This document shows, one piece after another, positions 7,686-15,862 of a stretch of DNA of 64,000 nucleotides. The number at the start of each line of letters is the position of its first letter. The stretch's first letter is position 1. This DNA comes from Chitinophaga sp. sic0106 (GTDB taxonomy: Bacteria > Bacteroidota > Bacteroidia > Chitinophagales > Chitinophagaceae): the NCBI RefSeq assembly GCF_019219075.1, contig NZ_JAHUWJ010000002.1:1-64000 (forward strand). Direction: 5' to 3'. Under the pieces are notes generated by a model that was not told the DNA's origin, made no database searches, and worked only from the letters and a program-made list of their open reading frames with translations. The position numbers were made by a program, and so were the translations under genes.

Positions 7686-7706
7686 GCAATGCGGCTACCC
7701 GGAGCC
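7593..7706. other. GC-rich, dyad-rich segment, candidate cos region
   Basis: This segment stands out in an otherwise AT-balanced genome. It contains long G and C runs (cgggggcccacc, acccccacccccagggg), the dyad ctacc-c-ggtag (7628-7638), and a hairpin gcggct-acccgg-agccgc at 7689-7706 followed by six As. It lies immediately upstream of the Nu1-like small terminase gene, where lambda-type phages place cos. Assignment as cos is inference. Confidence 0.35.
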
Positions 7707-7763
7707 GCAAAAAATCGCTAGTTATGAGTTTTTTATAAGTACGCAGTACGCAGTGCGCATAAT

Positions 7764-8408
7764 ATGGGAAAAGAAGAATGTTATATATCAATAAGGGCGT
7801 TTGCCACACAGATAGGCGTTACCGAGGGCGCAGTACGTAAGGCTGCCAGCACCGGTAAGCTGGAGGGTGCATACGATCCCAATGCTAAGAAAATCAACCC
7901 GACCCTGGCTTTTCAATCGGTATGGGCACAGAAGCAATTGCAGGGGAAGCATAAGCCGGGAGTCAACCGGGCTTCCGTAATCACCAAGTCAGTAAACTCC
8001 GAAGCGGGTACTCTTACGGTGCTATCACCTGTTGTGGATAGTCCTGTGCCGGCAGCTGATATACTTACGGATGATGATATAACAGATCTTGAGGAATTGT
8101 TTGCTATCCGGATAACGCCTGAGATGCAACCCAGTGAAGCCATGAGGCTGCGAGAGGTTGTGGGACTGGCAAAAGACAGGATGGCACTCGCAAAGGAAAG
8201 TGGCGCATTGGTTAGCCGTGATAAGGTAGAAAGAACACTCTACGCTTACGCGAACGAGCTAAAGAAGGCACTTCAAAACCTGCCGCAGCGTGTTGTTCGG
8301 GATATTATGACTTCTGATACTGAAGTTGAAGGTATAAACATCCTGACTGATGCACTCAACCAGGTATTAACAGAATATGCAACATTCAAAACCATTGAAG
8401 TAAAATAA
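7764..8408 (+). CDS. Terminase small subunit, Nu1-like (214 aa)
   Basis: The N-terminal ~55 residues form a winged-helix-type DNA-binding segment (ISIRAFATQIGVTEGAVRKA) typical of Nu1-like small terminases, which recognise the packaging site. The C-terminal half (about 120-210) is helical and would mediate oligomerisation and binding to the large subunit. At 214 residues it is similar in size to lambda Nu1 (181 aa). The stop codon overlaps the start of the GpA-like large subunit, as expected for a coupled terminase pair. Confidence 0.85.
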   Translation: MGKEECYISIRAFATQIGVTEGAVRKAASTGKLEGAYDPNAKKINPTLAFQSVWAQKQLQGKHKPGVNRASVITKSVNSEAGTLTVLSPVVDSPVPAADILTDDDITDLEELFAIRITPEMQPSEAMRLREVVGLAKDRMALAKESGALVSRDKVERTLYAYANELKKALQNLPQRVVRDIMTSDTEVEGINILTDALNQVLTEYATFKTIEVK

Positions 8409-10285
8409 TGGAGGCTGAAGTATTGGATTTGACGGTTATACGGGGTTTTCAGGATGGCCTGATGCCAGATCCCAGCATGACAGTATCGGAATGGTCCGAT
8501 GAACGCCGGCTGCTTCCGGAAACGTCTGCCGAGCCAGGTAGATGGAAAACAAGCCGGACGCCTTACACACGGGAGATTATGGATAAGCTGTCCATTAAAG
8601 ACCCCGCGCAGAAGGTTGTAGTTAAAAAGGGATCACAGGTAGGCTTTACTGAGGTTGGTAATAACTGGGTTGGCTATACGATTGATATGGCACCTGCCGC
8701 CTTTCTCTATATTATGCCTACAGATGCCATGATGAAAAAGACGGCGAAACAGCGCATAGAAAAAATGATTGAGGCTACACCCTCATTACGTTCCAAAATA
8801 GCCAAAACAAGGGCGAAGGATAGCAGCAATACCCTATTGTATAAGGAGTTTAATGGGGGCTTCATTACAATGGTGGGCGCAAACTCTCCTGTTGGATTAT
8901 CATCTACTCCTATCAGGTTTGTGTATGGTGATGAAATCGACCGGTACCCCGAAAGCGTAGGGGATGAAGGGTCGGCAGTGGATCTTGCCGATACCAGAAC
9001 ATCCACCTACGGAAGCCGGAGGAAAGTATTTCTAACCAGCACTCCAACCCGTAAAGGTAGCAGCCAGATTGATATTGAGTTTGAAAAGACTGGGCAGCGA
9101 TATTACAATGTACCATGCCCGTTGTGTGGTGTTCTCCAGGTTCTCCAGTTCGAGCAGCTTAGGTATTCACCTGGGAAATACCGGGATGTTAAGTATGAAT
9201 GCCCACATTGTAATGGCCAGTTCGAGGAACGGCATAAAACAAAGATGCTGAATGCTGGTATTTGGATGCCATTGGCCCCTGAAAAAGAGGATGGCTATAC
9301 GTTTGGCTATCACCTAAGCGCCATGTATTCACCACATGGGATGTATTCCTGGGCAAAAATGGCTCAGGATTACGAGGATGCCAAGGGTAGTACAGCCAAA
9401 ACGATTGTATTCACCAATACTAAGCTGGGCGAGTGTTATGATCCAGCAAAGGGCGAAAAGCCCTCATGGGAGCTTATCTACGAACGCGCTGAGGATTATA
9501 AAGCAAATACGCCGTTTCCTTCCGTAGTATTCATTACCGCTGGTGTTGACGTTCAGGCTGACCGGCTGGAAATCGAGATAGTTGGATGGATGCCTGGGCG
9601 CCGTAGCCAGAGTTTGGACTACATTGTCATTACTGGCAATACGGCTCATGATGATGTTTGGACAGAACTGACTAAGCTACTTGCCAAAACGTGGATTCGT
9701 GAAGGGGATAATGCTATTCTGCCACTCAGAACTATGGCCGTAGATACCGGGTTCAACACCCAGCGTGTTTATAAGTTCGTTCAGCAGCATTCAACCGCCC
9801 GTGTGGTACCAATTAAAGGACGGGACAAGCTGAATATGATTTTTTCAGCTCCGAAATCCGTGGACCTGATAAAGGCCGGGAAGAAGGCCGGGAAGGTAAA
9901 GGTTTGGAACATCGGTGTTAACTTGATCAAAGAAGAGCTATATGGAGATCTGCACTTACAAATCAACCATGAAACAGGGGAGGTCCCGCCCGGTTACTGT
10001 CACTTCCCAAAAAGGGAAACCAGTTATTTCCGTGGCCTTACTGCTGAGGAGATGGTGCTTGTGACCAACAACCGGAATTTTGAAGGGTTCGAGTGGGTTA
10101 AAAAATATAAACGTAATGAACCACTGGATTGCCGCGTATATGCGCGTGCTGCGGCATCCATTGTAGGTGTAGATCGGTGGAGTGATGAACGCTGGACAAG
10201 GGAGGCATCGCCGGTGGATATTCATACAGTTACGCCACCGGTATCTCCTTCACAGAAAACAAAAAAATCTGACTTCTGGAAATAA
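8408..10285 (+). CDS. Terminase large subunit, lambda GpA family (625 aa)
   Basis: This is the packaging ATPase/nuclease. The N-terminal ATPase has a GpA-style Walker A variant, KKGSQVGFTE (near residue 76), and a Walker B, VYGDEIDRYP (near 172). A Cys-rich segment follows (CPLCGVLQ ... CPHCNGQF, near 235-275). The C-terminal nuclease region carries the expected acidic residues in AGVDVQADRLEIE (near 380) and VDTGFNTQRV (near 445). The length is close to lambda GpA (641 aa). Together with the Nu1-like subunit it predicts cos-type packaging. Confidence 0.93.
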   Translation: MEAEVLDLTVIRGFQDGLMPDPSMTVSEWSDERRLLPETSAEPGRWKTSRTPYTREIMDKLSIKDPAQKVVVKKGSQVGFTEVGNNWVGYTIDMAPAAFLYIMPTDAMMKKTAKQRIEKMIEATPSLRSKIAKTRAKDSSNTLLYKEFNGGFITMVGANSPVGLSSTPIRFVYGDEIDRYPESVGDEGSAVDLADTRTSTYGSRRKVFLTSTPTRKGSSQIDIEFEKTGQRYYNVPCPLCGVLQVLQFEQLRYSPGKYRDVKYECPHCNGQFEERHKTKMLNAGIWMPLAPEKEDGYTFGYHLSAMYSPHGMYSWAKMAQDYEDAKGSTAKTIVFTNTKLGECYDPAKGEKPSWELIYERAEDYKANTPFPSVVFITAGVDVQADRLEIEIVGWMPGRRSQSLDYIVITGNTAHDDVWTELTKLLAKTWIREGDNAILPLRTMAVDTGFNTQRVYKFVQQHSTARVVPIKGRDKLNMIFSAPKSVDLIKAGKKAGKVKVWNIGVNLIKEELYGDLHLQINHETGEVPPGYCHFPKRETSYFRGLTAEEMVLVTNNRNFEGFEWVKKYKRNEPLDCRVYARAAASIVGVDRWSDERWTREASPVDIHTVTPPVSPSQKTKKSDFWK

Positions 10286-10292
10286 AAAGCAT

Positions 10293-10667
10293 ATGAAAGA
10301 ACATTGTAAAGCGCGGGGGAACACAATACCACCTGCATACAGAGAGCTTATTGTGGCTGTTATTTCAGCGGCATGTGAATACTATGGTATCACCAAGGAC
10401 CAACTAATCAGCGAGAGGAGCCTTGCCCATGCCCGCCAGAAATGCTACTACATTATCATTAAATCGACCACCGGACTATACGATTATGATATTGGGAACT
10501 ATTTCAATAAAGGCCGCACATCTGTCCAGTACGGTATTGCCCTTGTAGACTCACACAAGGTTTTTTATAGGCAAGTTTTAGGCGACCTAAATAATATCAT
10601 AGCATTGGCTAATAACTTCGATAAAAAATACTCATGGGATTTACCATTGATCAATACAACCTCCTAG
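10293..10667 (+). CDS. DnaA domain IV-like DNA-binding protein (124 aa)
   Basis: This 124-residue protein resembles only the C-terminal DNA-binding domain of DnaA. 'CEYYGITKDQLIS' followed by helices with 'HARQKCYYIII' and 'TGLYDYDIGNYFNKGRTSVQ' matches the DnaA pattern (AEYY..., ARQ..., the IG..F.RDHTTV signature) with GRTSV in place of RDHTTV. No ATPase domain is present. I chose the ATG at 10293; an upstream in-frame start would overlap the terminase. It lies between terminase and gpW and overlaps gpW by 34 bp. It may be a sequence-specific regulator or packaging factor; the role is unknown. Confidence 0.6.
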   Translation: MKEHCKARGNTIPPAYRELIVAVISAACEYYGITKDQLISERSLAHARQKCYYIIIKSTTGLYDYDIGNYFNKGRTSVQYGIALVDSHKVFYRQVLGDLNNIIALANNFDKKYSWDLPLINTTS

Positions 10668-10840
10668 TGAACGCCATCGCACAAGGGGCGAAGCGTGTAA
10701 AGTATGCTGATAAAGAGGTAGAATATGCTTCTCTGGATGATATGCTTCGCCTGAAGTCTGCTATGGAAGTTGAACTGGGTATTAAAAAAGGCGGTATTAA
10801 GACGTCACTTGCAGCTTTTTCTAAAGGATTGAACAGATAG
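10634..10840 (+). CDS. Head-tail joining protein gpW-like (68 aa)
   Basis: This 68-residue protein has the size (lambda gpW is 68 aa) and pattern of the gpW family: an N-terminal helix, a short beta hairpin (KRVKYADKEVEYAS) and a C-terminal helix (LDDMLRLKSAMEVELG). gpW closes the portal after packaging and prepares the head for tail attachment. It sits between terminase and portal as in lambda, four bases before the portal start. Confidence 0.75.
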   Translation: MGFTIDQYNLLVNAIAQGAKRVKYADKEVEYASLDDMLRLKSAMEVELGIKKGGIKTSLAAFSKGLNR

Positions 10841-10843
10841 AAC

Positions 10844-12352
10844 ATGAAAAGAAATCTTGTTGATCGAGTATACGAATGGTTTTCTCCACAGGAGGCCATC
10901 CGCCGATATCATGCACGCGCAGTGCTTCATATGGTTGAAAAGAGGTACGATGAGACAGTAAAAAGGGAAAAACGTAGGTATGACGGCGCATCTAAGGGAC
11001 GTCATTATAGTGACTGGCACTCTCCTAATCTGAGTGTTAACCAGGAGGTTATCGCTGCATTGGCAACATTGCGCGAACGTAGCCGTGATCTGTCGCGAAA
11101 TAATGCCTATGCAATAAACGGGGTACGGATTCTGCGTAACAATGTTGCCGGTACAGGTATTATACCTACTCCTAAAGGTGGTACCAAACGGCAGATGAAA
11201 GCAATCAAGGAAGCGTGGGCTGCATGGGCAGATAAAACCAACTGTGACTATGATGACATGAATACCTTTTATGGTGTTCAGGCATTGGTTATGAAAACGG
11301 TAATCGAGAGCGGCGAATGCTTAATTCGTAGGGTCCGTGGAACCAGCAAGGACGCTGTGCCGCTGCGACTACAGGTATTGGAGGGTGATTTTATAGACTC
11401 GTCTTACCATACCGGAGTATGGGATACGGATGAAACTATCACCTTTTATGGTATAAAGCTCGACAGGCGTGGAAGGAAGCTGGGGTATTGGCTCCATAAG
11501 TACCACCCAAGTGAGGTAGGATCTGAGTCGGAGTTTGTACCTGCTTCCGATATTATTCATGTTTATGAAGTAGAACGTCCTGGACAGATACGTGGGGTCC
11601 CCTTTAGTTGCGGTGTTATGCTCCGGATGAAAGATTTGGATGATTATGAGTTTACAGAGCGTATACGTAGTAAAGTTGCTGCCGCATTTGCGGTATTTGT
11701 AAAGGAAGATGCAGCAGCAGAGGATACTACAGCTTCCACTGATGGATACGACCTGGAACGGATTGAGCCTGGCATGATTAAGAAGTTGCAGCCGGGACAG
11801 GAAATTCAGGTAGCGCAGCCTCCAACAACTCAGGGGTTCGGTGAGTTCGTCCGGAACAACTTACGTGGAATATCTGCCGGCTTTGGTACCTCATATGAGG
11901 CTTTGACAAACGATTATACCGGTGTTAATTTTAGCAGCGGTCGCATGGGTTCAATGGAATTTAATAGAAACATTGAACACCTGCAATATAATCTGATCAT
12001 TCCTCGCTTTTGTGACAAGGTTTTCCCTTGGTTTATTGAGGCTTGTCAATTGAAAGGTGTCATACCTTACGAAGCAGTTATTACTGCTACCTGGACCCCG
12101 CCACGGCGCCAGATGATAGATCCGTATAAAGAAATACAGGCTCTTAAAGAAGGTATCCGCGCTGGACTGTACAGTTGGCAGGAAGTTTCCAGAATGTTAG
12201 GTAACGTTCCCGATGAATTAGCGGAGGAGTTATTGCAGGATAAGGATATGTGGGATAAGCTGGGGTTGAAGCCAACCAGTGATGCCCGGTTTGATTCAAA
12301 TAGGCCACCAGATCCGGCAGAGCAAGAAATGCTAAAAGATGATAAGCCATAA
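10844..12352 (+). CDS. Portal protein, lambda GpB family (502 aa)
   Basis: This 502-residue protein matches the lambda-type portal family: basic N-terminus, 'RSRDLSRNNAYAINGVRILRNNVAGTG' region, and a C-terminal 'FGTSYEALTNDYTGVNFSS' motif. The portal forms the dodecameric DNA channel at the unique head vertex and binds the terminase. It follows gpW directly and is followed by a strong terminator at 12359. Confidence 0.92.
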   Translation: MKRNLVDRVYEWFSPQEAIRRYHARAVLHMVEKRYDETVKREKRRYDGASKGRHYSDWHSPNLSVNQEVIAALATLRERSRDLSRNNAYAINGVRILRNNVAGTGIIPTPKGGTKRQMKAIKEAWAAWADKTNCDYDDMNTFYGVQALVMKTVIESGECLIRRVRGTSKDAVPLRLQVLEGDFIDSSYHTGVWDTDETITFYGIKLDRRGRKLGYWLHKYHPSEVGSESEFVPASDIIHVYEVERPGQIRGVPFSCGVMLRMKDLDDYEFTERIRSKVAAAFAVFVKEDAAAEDTTASTDGYDLERIEPGMIKKLQPGQEIQVAQPPTTQGFGEFVRNNLRGISAGFGTSYEALTNDYTGVNFSSGRMGSMEFNRNIEHLQYNLIIPRFCDKVFPWFIEACQLKGVIPYEAVITATWTPPRRQMIDPYKEIQALKEGIRAGLYSWQEVSRMLGNVPDELAEELLQDKDMWDKLGLKPTSDARFDSNRPPDPAEQEMLKDDKP

Positions 12353-12358
12353 ACAAGG

Positions 12359-12381
12359 GCCTCCATTTCGGAGGCTTTTTT
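12359..12381 (+). terminator. Rho-independent terminator after the portal gene
   Basis: A 6-bp stem (gcctcc/ggaggc) with a 5-nt loop is followed by six Ts. It separates the packaging genes from the capsid/tail genes, so the capsid gene needs its own promoter, consistent with the repeat motif at 12388. Confidence 0.85.
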
Positions 12382-12387
12382 ATTGCA

Positions 12388-12410
12388 GCCTAAAACTTGC
12401 CTAAAACTTG
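12388..12410 (+). promoter_or_regulatory. Tandem 11-mer repeat upstream of the capsid gene
   Basis: Two head-to-tail copies of gcctaaaactt plus a following g, with a partial third copy (gcct). The identical 23-bp sequence occurs at 23112-23134 upstream of the baseplate genes. Both lie just after the end of a transcription unit and 43-56 bp before a start codon. The 11-bp period is close to one DNA helical turn, fitting a protein-binding site or phage late promoter element. Confidence 0.55.
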
Positions 12411-12466
12411 CCTATTCATATGCTTATTATCAAAATAGTTTTGGGCTATAATAATCATGACGACAT

Positions 12467-14434
12467 ATGCCCAATGAACAAAGCATAAATAGACAGTTGC
12501 CCCGCCTTGAAGGCCGTGCATTGTTCCGTCCTGACACTTATAACTCAGACGACAATACCATTGAAGTAGTATTTGCCACAGAAAACCCAGTACTGCGGGT
12601 TACCTGGGATGAAGACTACAACGAAGTGTTGCTTTGTCGTGAAGGAAATGTCCGGATGGAGCGCATTAATGCAGGTGCTCCAGTAGTTGACACGCATGGT
12701 ACCTGGTCACTTCAGGATCAATTTGGGGTTGTTGAGAAGGCGTGGGTTGATACTGCTACCAATGAATGCAGAGCATTGATCCGACTTTCACAGCGTGATG
12801 AGTGGAAGGGTATTGTTCAGGATATCCTAACTGGCATTATCAGAAATATCTCGGTAGGATACCTGGTATACAGATATGAGGTTGATGATTCTGGCGATTC
12901 CGCTATACCTGTTTATCGTGCAACAGACTGGGAGCCCGTTGAGATCTCTTTCGCACCAGTACCTGCCGATTTCCGCAGTGGTACTCGCAGTGCATCTCAA
13001 AACACAACCAACCAAGTAACTATTATTCGTAAAAACTCAAATACAATGAGCAATGTAAGATACGGCGCTGATGCCGGTACTGAAAATCGCACAGATACCA
13101 CTACTGCTGCACAAGCTCCTGCATCAGCAGCACCTGCAGCTCAAACAGTGAACGATGAACAAGTAAGAACGCTGGAGCGCACCCGCATCACAGAAATTAC
13201 AAAGGCTGTGCGGGCCACAGGTCTGGCAGAATCTTTTGCGGATAAGCTGATCAGTGATGGTACTCCGCTGGATCAGGCGCGTGCGGCAATTATCGATGAA
13301 GCAGCGGCAAAAACACCTGTTGAACCTCGTTTCCAGACTGGTGTGCGCACTGGTGTTTCCGATGTTGAAAAAAGACAACAAGGCATGGAGGCAGCGATCA
13401 TGCAACGCGCCGGTATTGTACCATCCGATAAGGTTGTTGATCCAGGTGAGTTTCGTGGTATGACTCTGTTAGACCTCGCAAAAGAATGCCTGAAGGACGC
13501 TGGTGTAGATACTCGCGGAATGAACCAGATGACCATCGCTCTCCGCGCTCTGGAAATGAAACGTAGTGGTGGGGGGCTTGCAACTGGTGATTTTTCATAC
13601 GTTCTGGCTAACGTTTTGAACAAGTCACTCCGTGCTGCTTACGATCTGCAGGAGCGTACGTTCATTCCGTGGACACGTAAATCTACTGCTACCGATTTCA
13701 AACAGATGTTACGTGCCCAACTTAACGACATTAAGCTCAACCAGGTGCAGGAAGGTGGAGAATACACCTATGCCTCCCTGGGAGATAGCGGCGAAACATA
13801 TAAGGTTGCTAAGTATGGTAAAATCATCAATATTAACTGGGAAGCAATCGTAAATGATGATCTGGGAGCATTTACCCGTATCCCGCAATTCCTTGCTGGG
13901 GCCGTTGCACAAATGCAGGCAGATGTTGTATATGGTATCCTCACCGGGTCCCACAAAATGTACGACAATAATGAGTTGTTTGATGCTACTAACCATAGCA
14001 ACTACACAGCCACCGGTACCGCAATTGCGGTTAATAGCCTCGGCATAGGCCGTCAGGCCATGCGTAGCCAGAAATCTCCCGCAGGCAATGTCCTGAATAT
14101 TGCTCCTAAATTCCTGATTGTTGGTGCTGAAAACGAGCAACTGGCGCTGCAATACACCTCTCAGCAATATGTTTCCGCAAAATCCAGCGACATCAACGTT
14201 TGGGCTGGCTTGTTACAACCTATTGTAGAAGGGCGCATCACCGGTAAGCAATGGTACCTCGGAGCAGATCCTAAGCTGGTGGATACTATCGAGTGGGCCG
14301 TGCTTGACGGTGAGGAAATTTTCACAGAAACCCGCTATGGTTTTGAGGTAGACTCACTCCAGTACAAAGTGCGAAGCGTATTTGGTGCGAAAGCAATTGA
14401 CTGGCGTAGTCTCTATAAAAACGCTGGAGCATAA
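12467..14434 (+). CDS. Fused prohead protease and major capsid protein (655 aa)
   Basis: Residues about 1-180 match the HK97-type prohead protease (S78), with the catalytic His in VVDTHG (H77) and Ser in IRNISVGYL (S129). A low-complexity Ala/Thr-rich linker (about 185-225) and a helical scaffold-like part follow. Residues about 330-650 are the major capsid protein (FIPWTRKSTATDFKQM, KIININWEAIVNDDLG), related to HK97/Mu gpT-type capsids. The protease should cleave itself away during head maturation. Protease/capsid fusions are known in other phages. Confidence 0.88.
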   Translation: MPNEQSINRQLPRLEGRALFRPDTYNSDDNTIEVVFATENPVLRVTWDEDYNEVLLCREGNVRMERINAGAPVVDTHGTWSLQDQFGVVEKAWVDTATNECRALIRLSQRDEWKGIVQDILTGIIRNISVGYLVYRYEVDDSGDSAIPVYRATDWEPVEISFAPVPADFRSGTRSASQNTTNQVTIIRKNSNTMSNVRYGADAGTENRTDTTTAAQAPASAAPAAQTVNDEQVRTLERTRITEITKAVRATGLAESFADKLISDGTPLDQARAAIIDEAAAKTPVEPRFQTGVRTGVSDVEKRQQGMEAAIMQRAGIVPSDKVVDPGEFRGMTLLDLAKECLKDAGVDTRGMNQMTIALRALEMKRSGGGLATGDFSYVLANVLNKSLRAAYDLQERTFIPWTRKSTATDFKQMLRAQLNDIKLNQVQEGGEYTYASLGDSGETYKVAKYGKIININWEAIVNDDLGAFTRIPQFLAGAVAQMQADVVYGILTGSHKMYDNNELFDATNHSNYTATGTAIAVNSLGIGRQAMRSQKSPAGNVLNIAPKFLIVGAENEQLALQYTSQQYVSAKSSDINVWAGLLQPIVEGRITGKQWYLGADPKLVDTIEWAVLDGEEIFTETRYGFEVDSLQYKVRSVFGAKAIDWRSLYKNAGA

Positions 14435-14468
14435 ACACCTGCACCTGGTTTAAATCTATTTAATAAAT

Positions 14469-14490
14469 GCCCCTGTTTAAAAGCAGGGGC
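14469..14490 (+). terminator. Hairpin between capsid and DUF2190 genes
   Basis: A 7-bp stem (gcccctg/caggggc) with an 8-nt A/T-rich loop and no T-tract. It is more likely an RNA-stabilising or partial attenuation hairpin after the highly expressed capsid gene than a full terminator. Confidence 0.45.
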
Positions 14491-14504
14491 CAAAAATACA
14501 GAGA

Positions 14505-14828
14505 ATGAACACTTTAGTAAGTAAAGGTAACTGCATTGAGGTTGTCGCCCCATCTGGCGGTTATTCCAGCGGCCAACCCGTCCTGGTTGGCGCCCTGGTA
14601 GGGATCAGCGCTAATAAGTATGCACAAAATGAGATTGCAGTAATTAACCTGTCCGGCGCTTTTGTTGTCGCGAAAGCAGCTGAGGCATGGAATGCTGGTG
14701 ATAAACTTTACTGGGATGCAACGAACAGCGTTTTCACTAAAACTGTTGGATCAAATACGTTTGCTGGTTACGCCTATTCTGCAGCGTTATCTGCTGCCGG
14801 CACTGGTATCATTCTTTTGAGGCAATAG
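14505..14828 (+). CDS. DUF2190 family capsid-associated protein (107 aa)
   Basis: This 107-residue, Gly/Ala/Val-rich, beta-strand protein has the DUF2190 pattern ('GQPVLVGALVGISANKYAQN', 'AWNAGDKLYWDATNSVF'). Members lie next to the major capsid gene and are thought to be head decoration or stabilisation proteins. The position directly after the capsid fits. Confidence 0.75.
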   Translation: MNTLVSKGNCIEVVAPSGGYSSGQPVLVGALVGISANKYAQNEIAVINLSGAFVVAKAAEAWNAGDKLYWDATNSVFTKTVGSNTFAGYAYSAALSAAGTGIILLRQ

Positions 14829-14829
14829 C

Positions 14830-15165
14830 ATGAACCTTTTTGATAACCTCCAGCAGCATACGCAAGCGGTCGTAACTCAGGTTATGGGCTATGACGCTTC
14901 ATGGACACCGTTAATTGGTGGTGGTCCATTTACTGCCAGAGTTCTTATGAATAAACCTACACAGGAACAGGAGGTCGGGGATCAGAAGATCACCAGCGAG
15001 AGGATAGGCATGGAGTATTTTGCTGGTGATTTCCCTGGCCTTTATGAAAGCCTCGAAGACAGAGAGCCAGAAGTGATAATCATTAATGGCATCAGTTACC
15101 TGGCATCAATAGGTGAGAAAAAATTTGACGGCAAAACTATAAAGCTCTATCTGGAGCCTAAGTAA
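14830..15165 (+). CDS. Probable head-tail connector protein (111 aa)
   Basis: This 111-residue protein starts one base after the DUF2190 stop. It has a helical N-terminus and beta-rich remainder (EPEVIIINGISYLAS...GKTIKLYLEPK), reminiscent of lambda FII-type connectors that seal the head-tail interface. Assignment rests on position and predicted fold, not a firm family match. Confidence 0.5.
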   Translation: MNLFDNLQQHTQAVVTQVMGYDASWTPLIGGGPFTARVLMNKPTQEQEVGDQKITSERIGMEYFAGDFPGLYESLEDREPEVIIINGISYLASIGEKKFDGKTIKLYLEPK

Positions 15166-15169
15166 CAAC

Positions 15170-15649
15170 ATGAACATTTATCCAATTCAACAAAGCATTG
15201 TAGCGCATTTACAGCAAAGTTTTGCTTCTGTTGGTGTGCCATTTCTTGCGAAGGATCTGCCGGAAAAGGAGGCAGATTTTGATCGTGGTGTATCGGTACC
15301 TAACGTTTACGTTATTTATTCAGGTAGTCAGGCTGATAAATCATCATCAACGAATACCATCGCCCAGAATAGGCGGCTACAGTTCAATGTTGAGGTTAAT
15401 GCACGCAAATTGTACGGGACCACCGGTCTTTTCGTTGTTAGGGATATTGTGGAGCAGGCGCTTATTGGTTTTTTACCGACAAACTGTCAACGACTTTACC
15501 TTATCCGTGATGATATCAGTCAGACCGATGATAGAGATATATGGATTCACGTTTTTCAGATGGAGTGCGTCACCATGCTGATACAGAAAGAAGAAAACGA
15601 AGTTATTATCGTACCGTCCTTTCAGGAAATTATCGCAAAAGAGGAGTAA
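15170..15649 (+). CDS. Probable tail terminator, Gp37-like (159 aa)
   Basis: This 159-residue protein begins with a helix (IQQSIVAHLQQSF) and has the alternating beta pattern of tail completion/terminator proteins of the Mu Gp37 type (NRRLQFNVEVNARK...RDIVEQALIGF). It lies between the connector and the tail sheath, where a tail terminator is expected. Moderate confidence. Confidence 0.5.
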   Translation: MNIYPIQQSIVAHLQQSFASVGVPFLAKDLPEKEADFDRGVSVPNVYVIYSGSQADKSSSTNTIAQNRRLQFNVEVNARKLYGTTGLFVVRDIVEQALIGFLPTNCQRLYLIRDDISQTDDRDIWIHVFQMECVTMLIQKEENEVIIVPSFQEIIAKEE

Positions 15650-15651
15650 CC

Positions 15652-15855
15652 ATGAAAAGATTTAAATATAACGGATCACAGCCTCATAATTCGACTATTC
15701 ATGTTGAAGAAGATGGCCGTAAGGTTAGGCAAGATATTCGGCTTTCACCAGGCGAGGAAGCAATGCTGCCTGGTGATCATCCGGTTATCATTGCGCTGGT
15801 AGATACCGGCCTCCTGACATTGGTGTCCGTTACAAAACCAACAACTACAAAATAA
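15652..15855 (+). CDS. Small phage protein before the sheath gene (67 aa)
   Basis: From the ATG at 15652 this encodes 67 residues, two bases after the previous stop. It contains 'VEEDGRKVRQDIRLSPGEEA' and a beta-rich C-terminus. A small protein occupies the same slot (before the sheath) in Mu-like phages, but I cannot claim homology. The function is unknown. Confidence 0.5.
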   Translation: MKRFKYNGSQPHNSTIHVEEDGRKVRQDIRLSPGEEAMLPGDHPVIIALVDTGLLTLVSVTKPTTTK

Positions 15856-15862
15856 CATAGCA

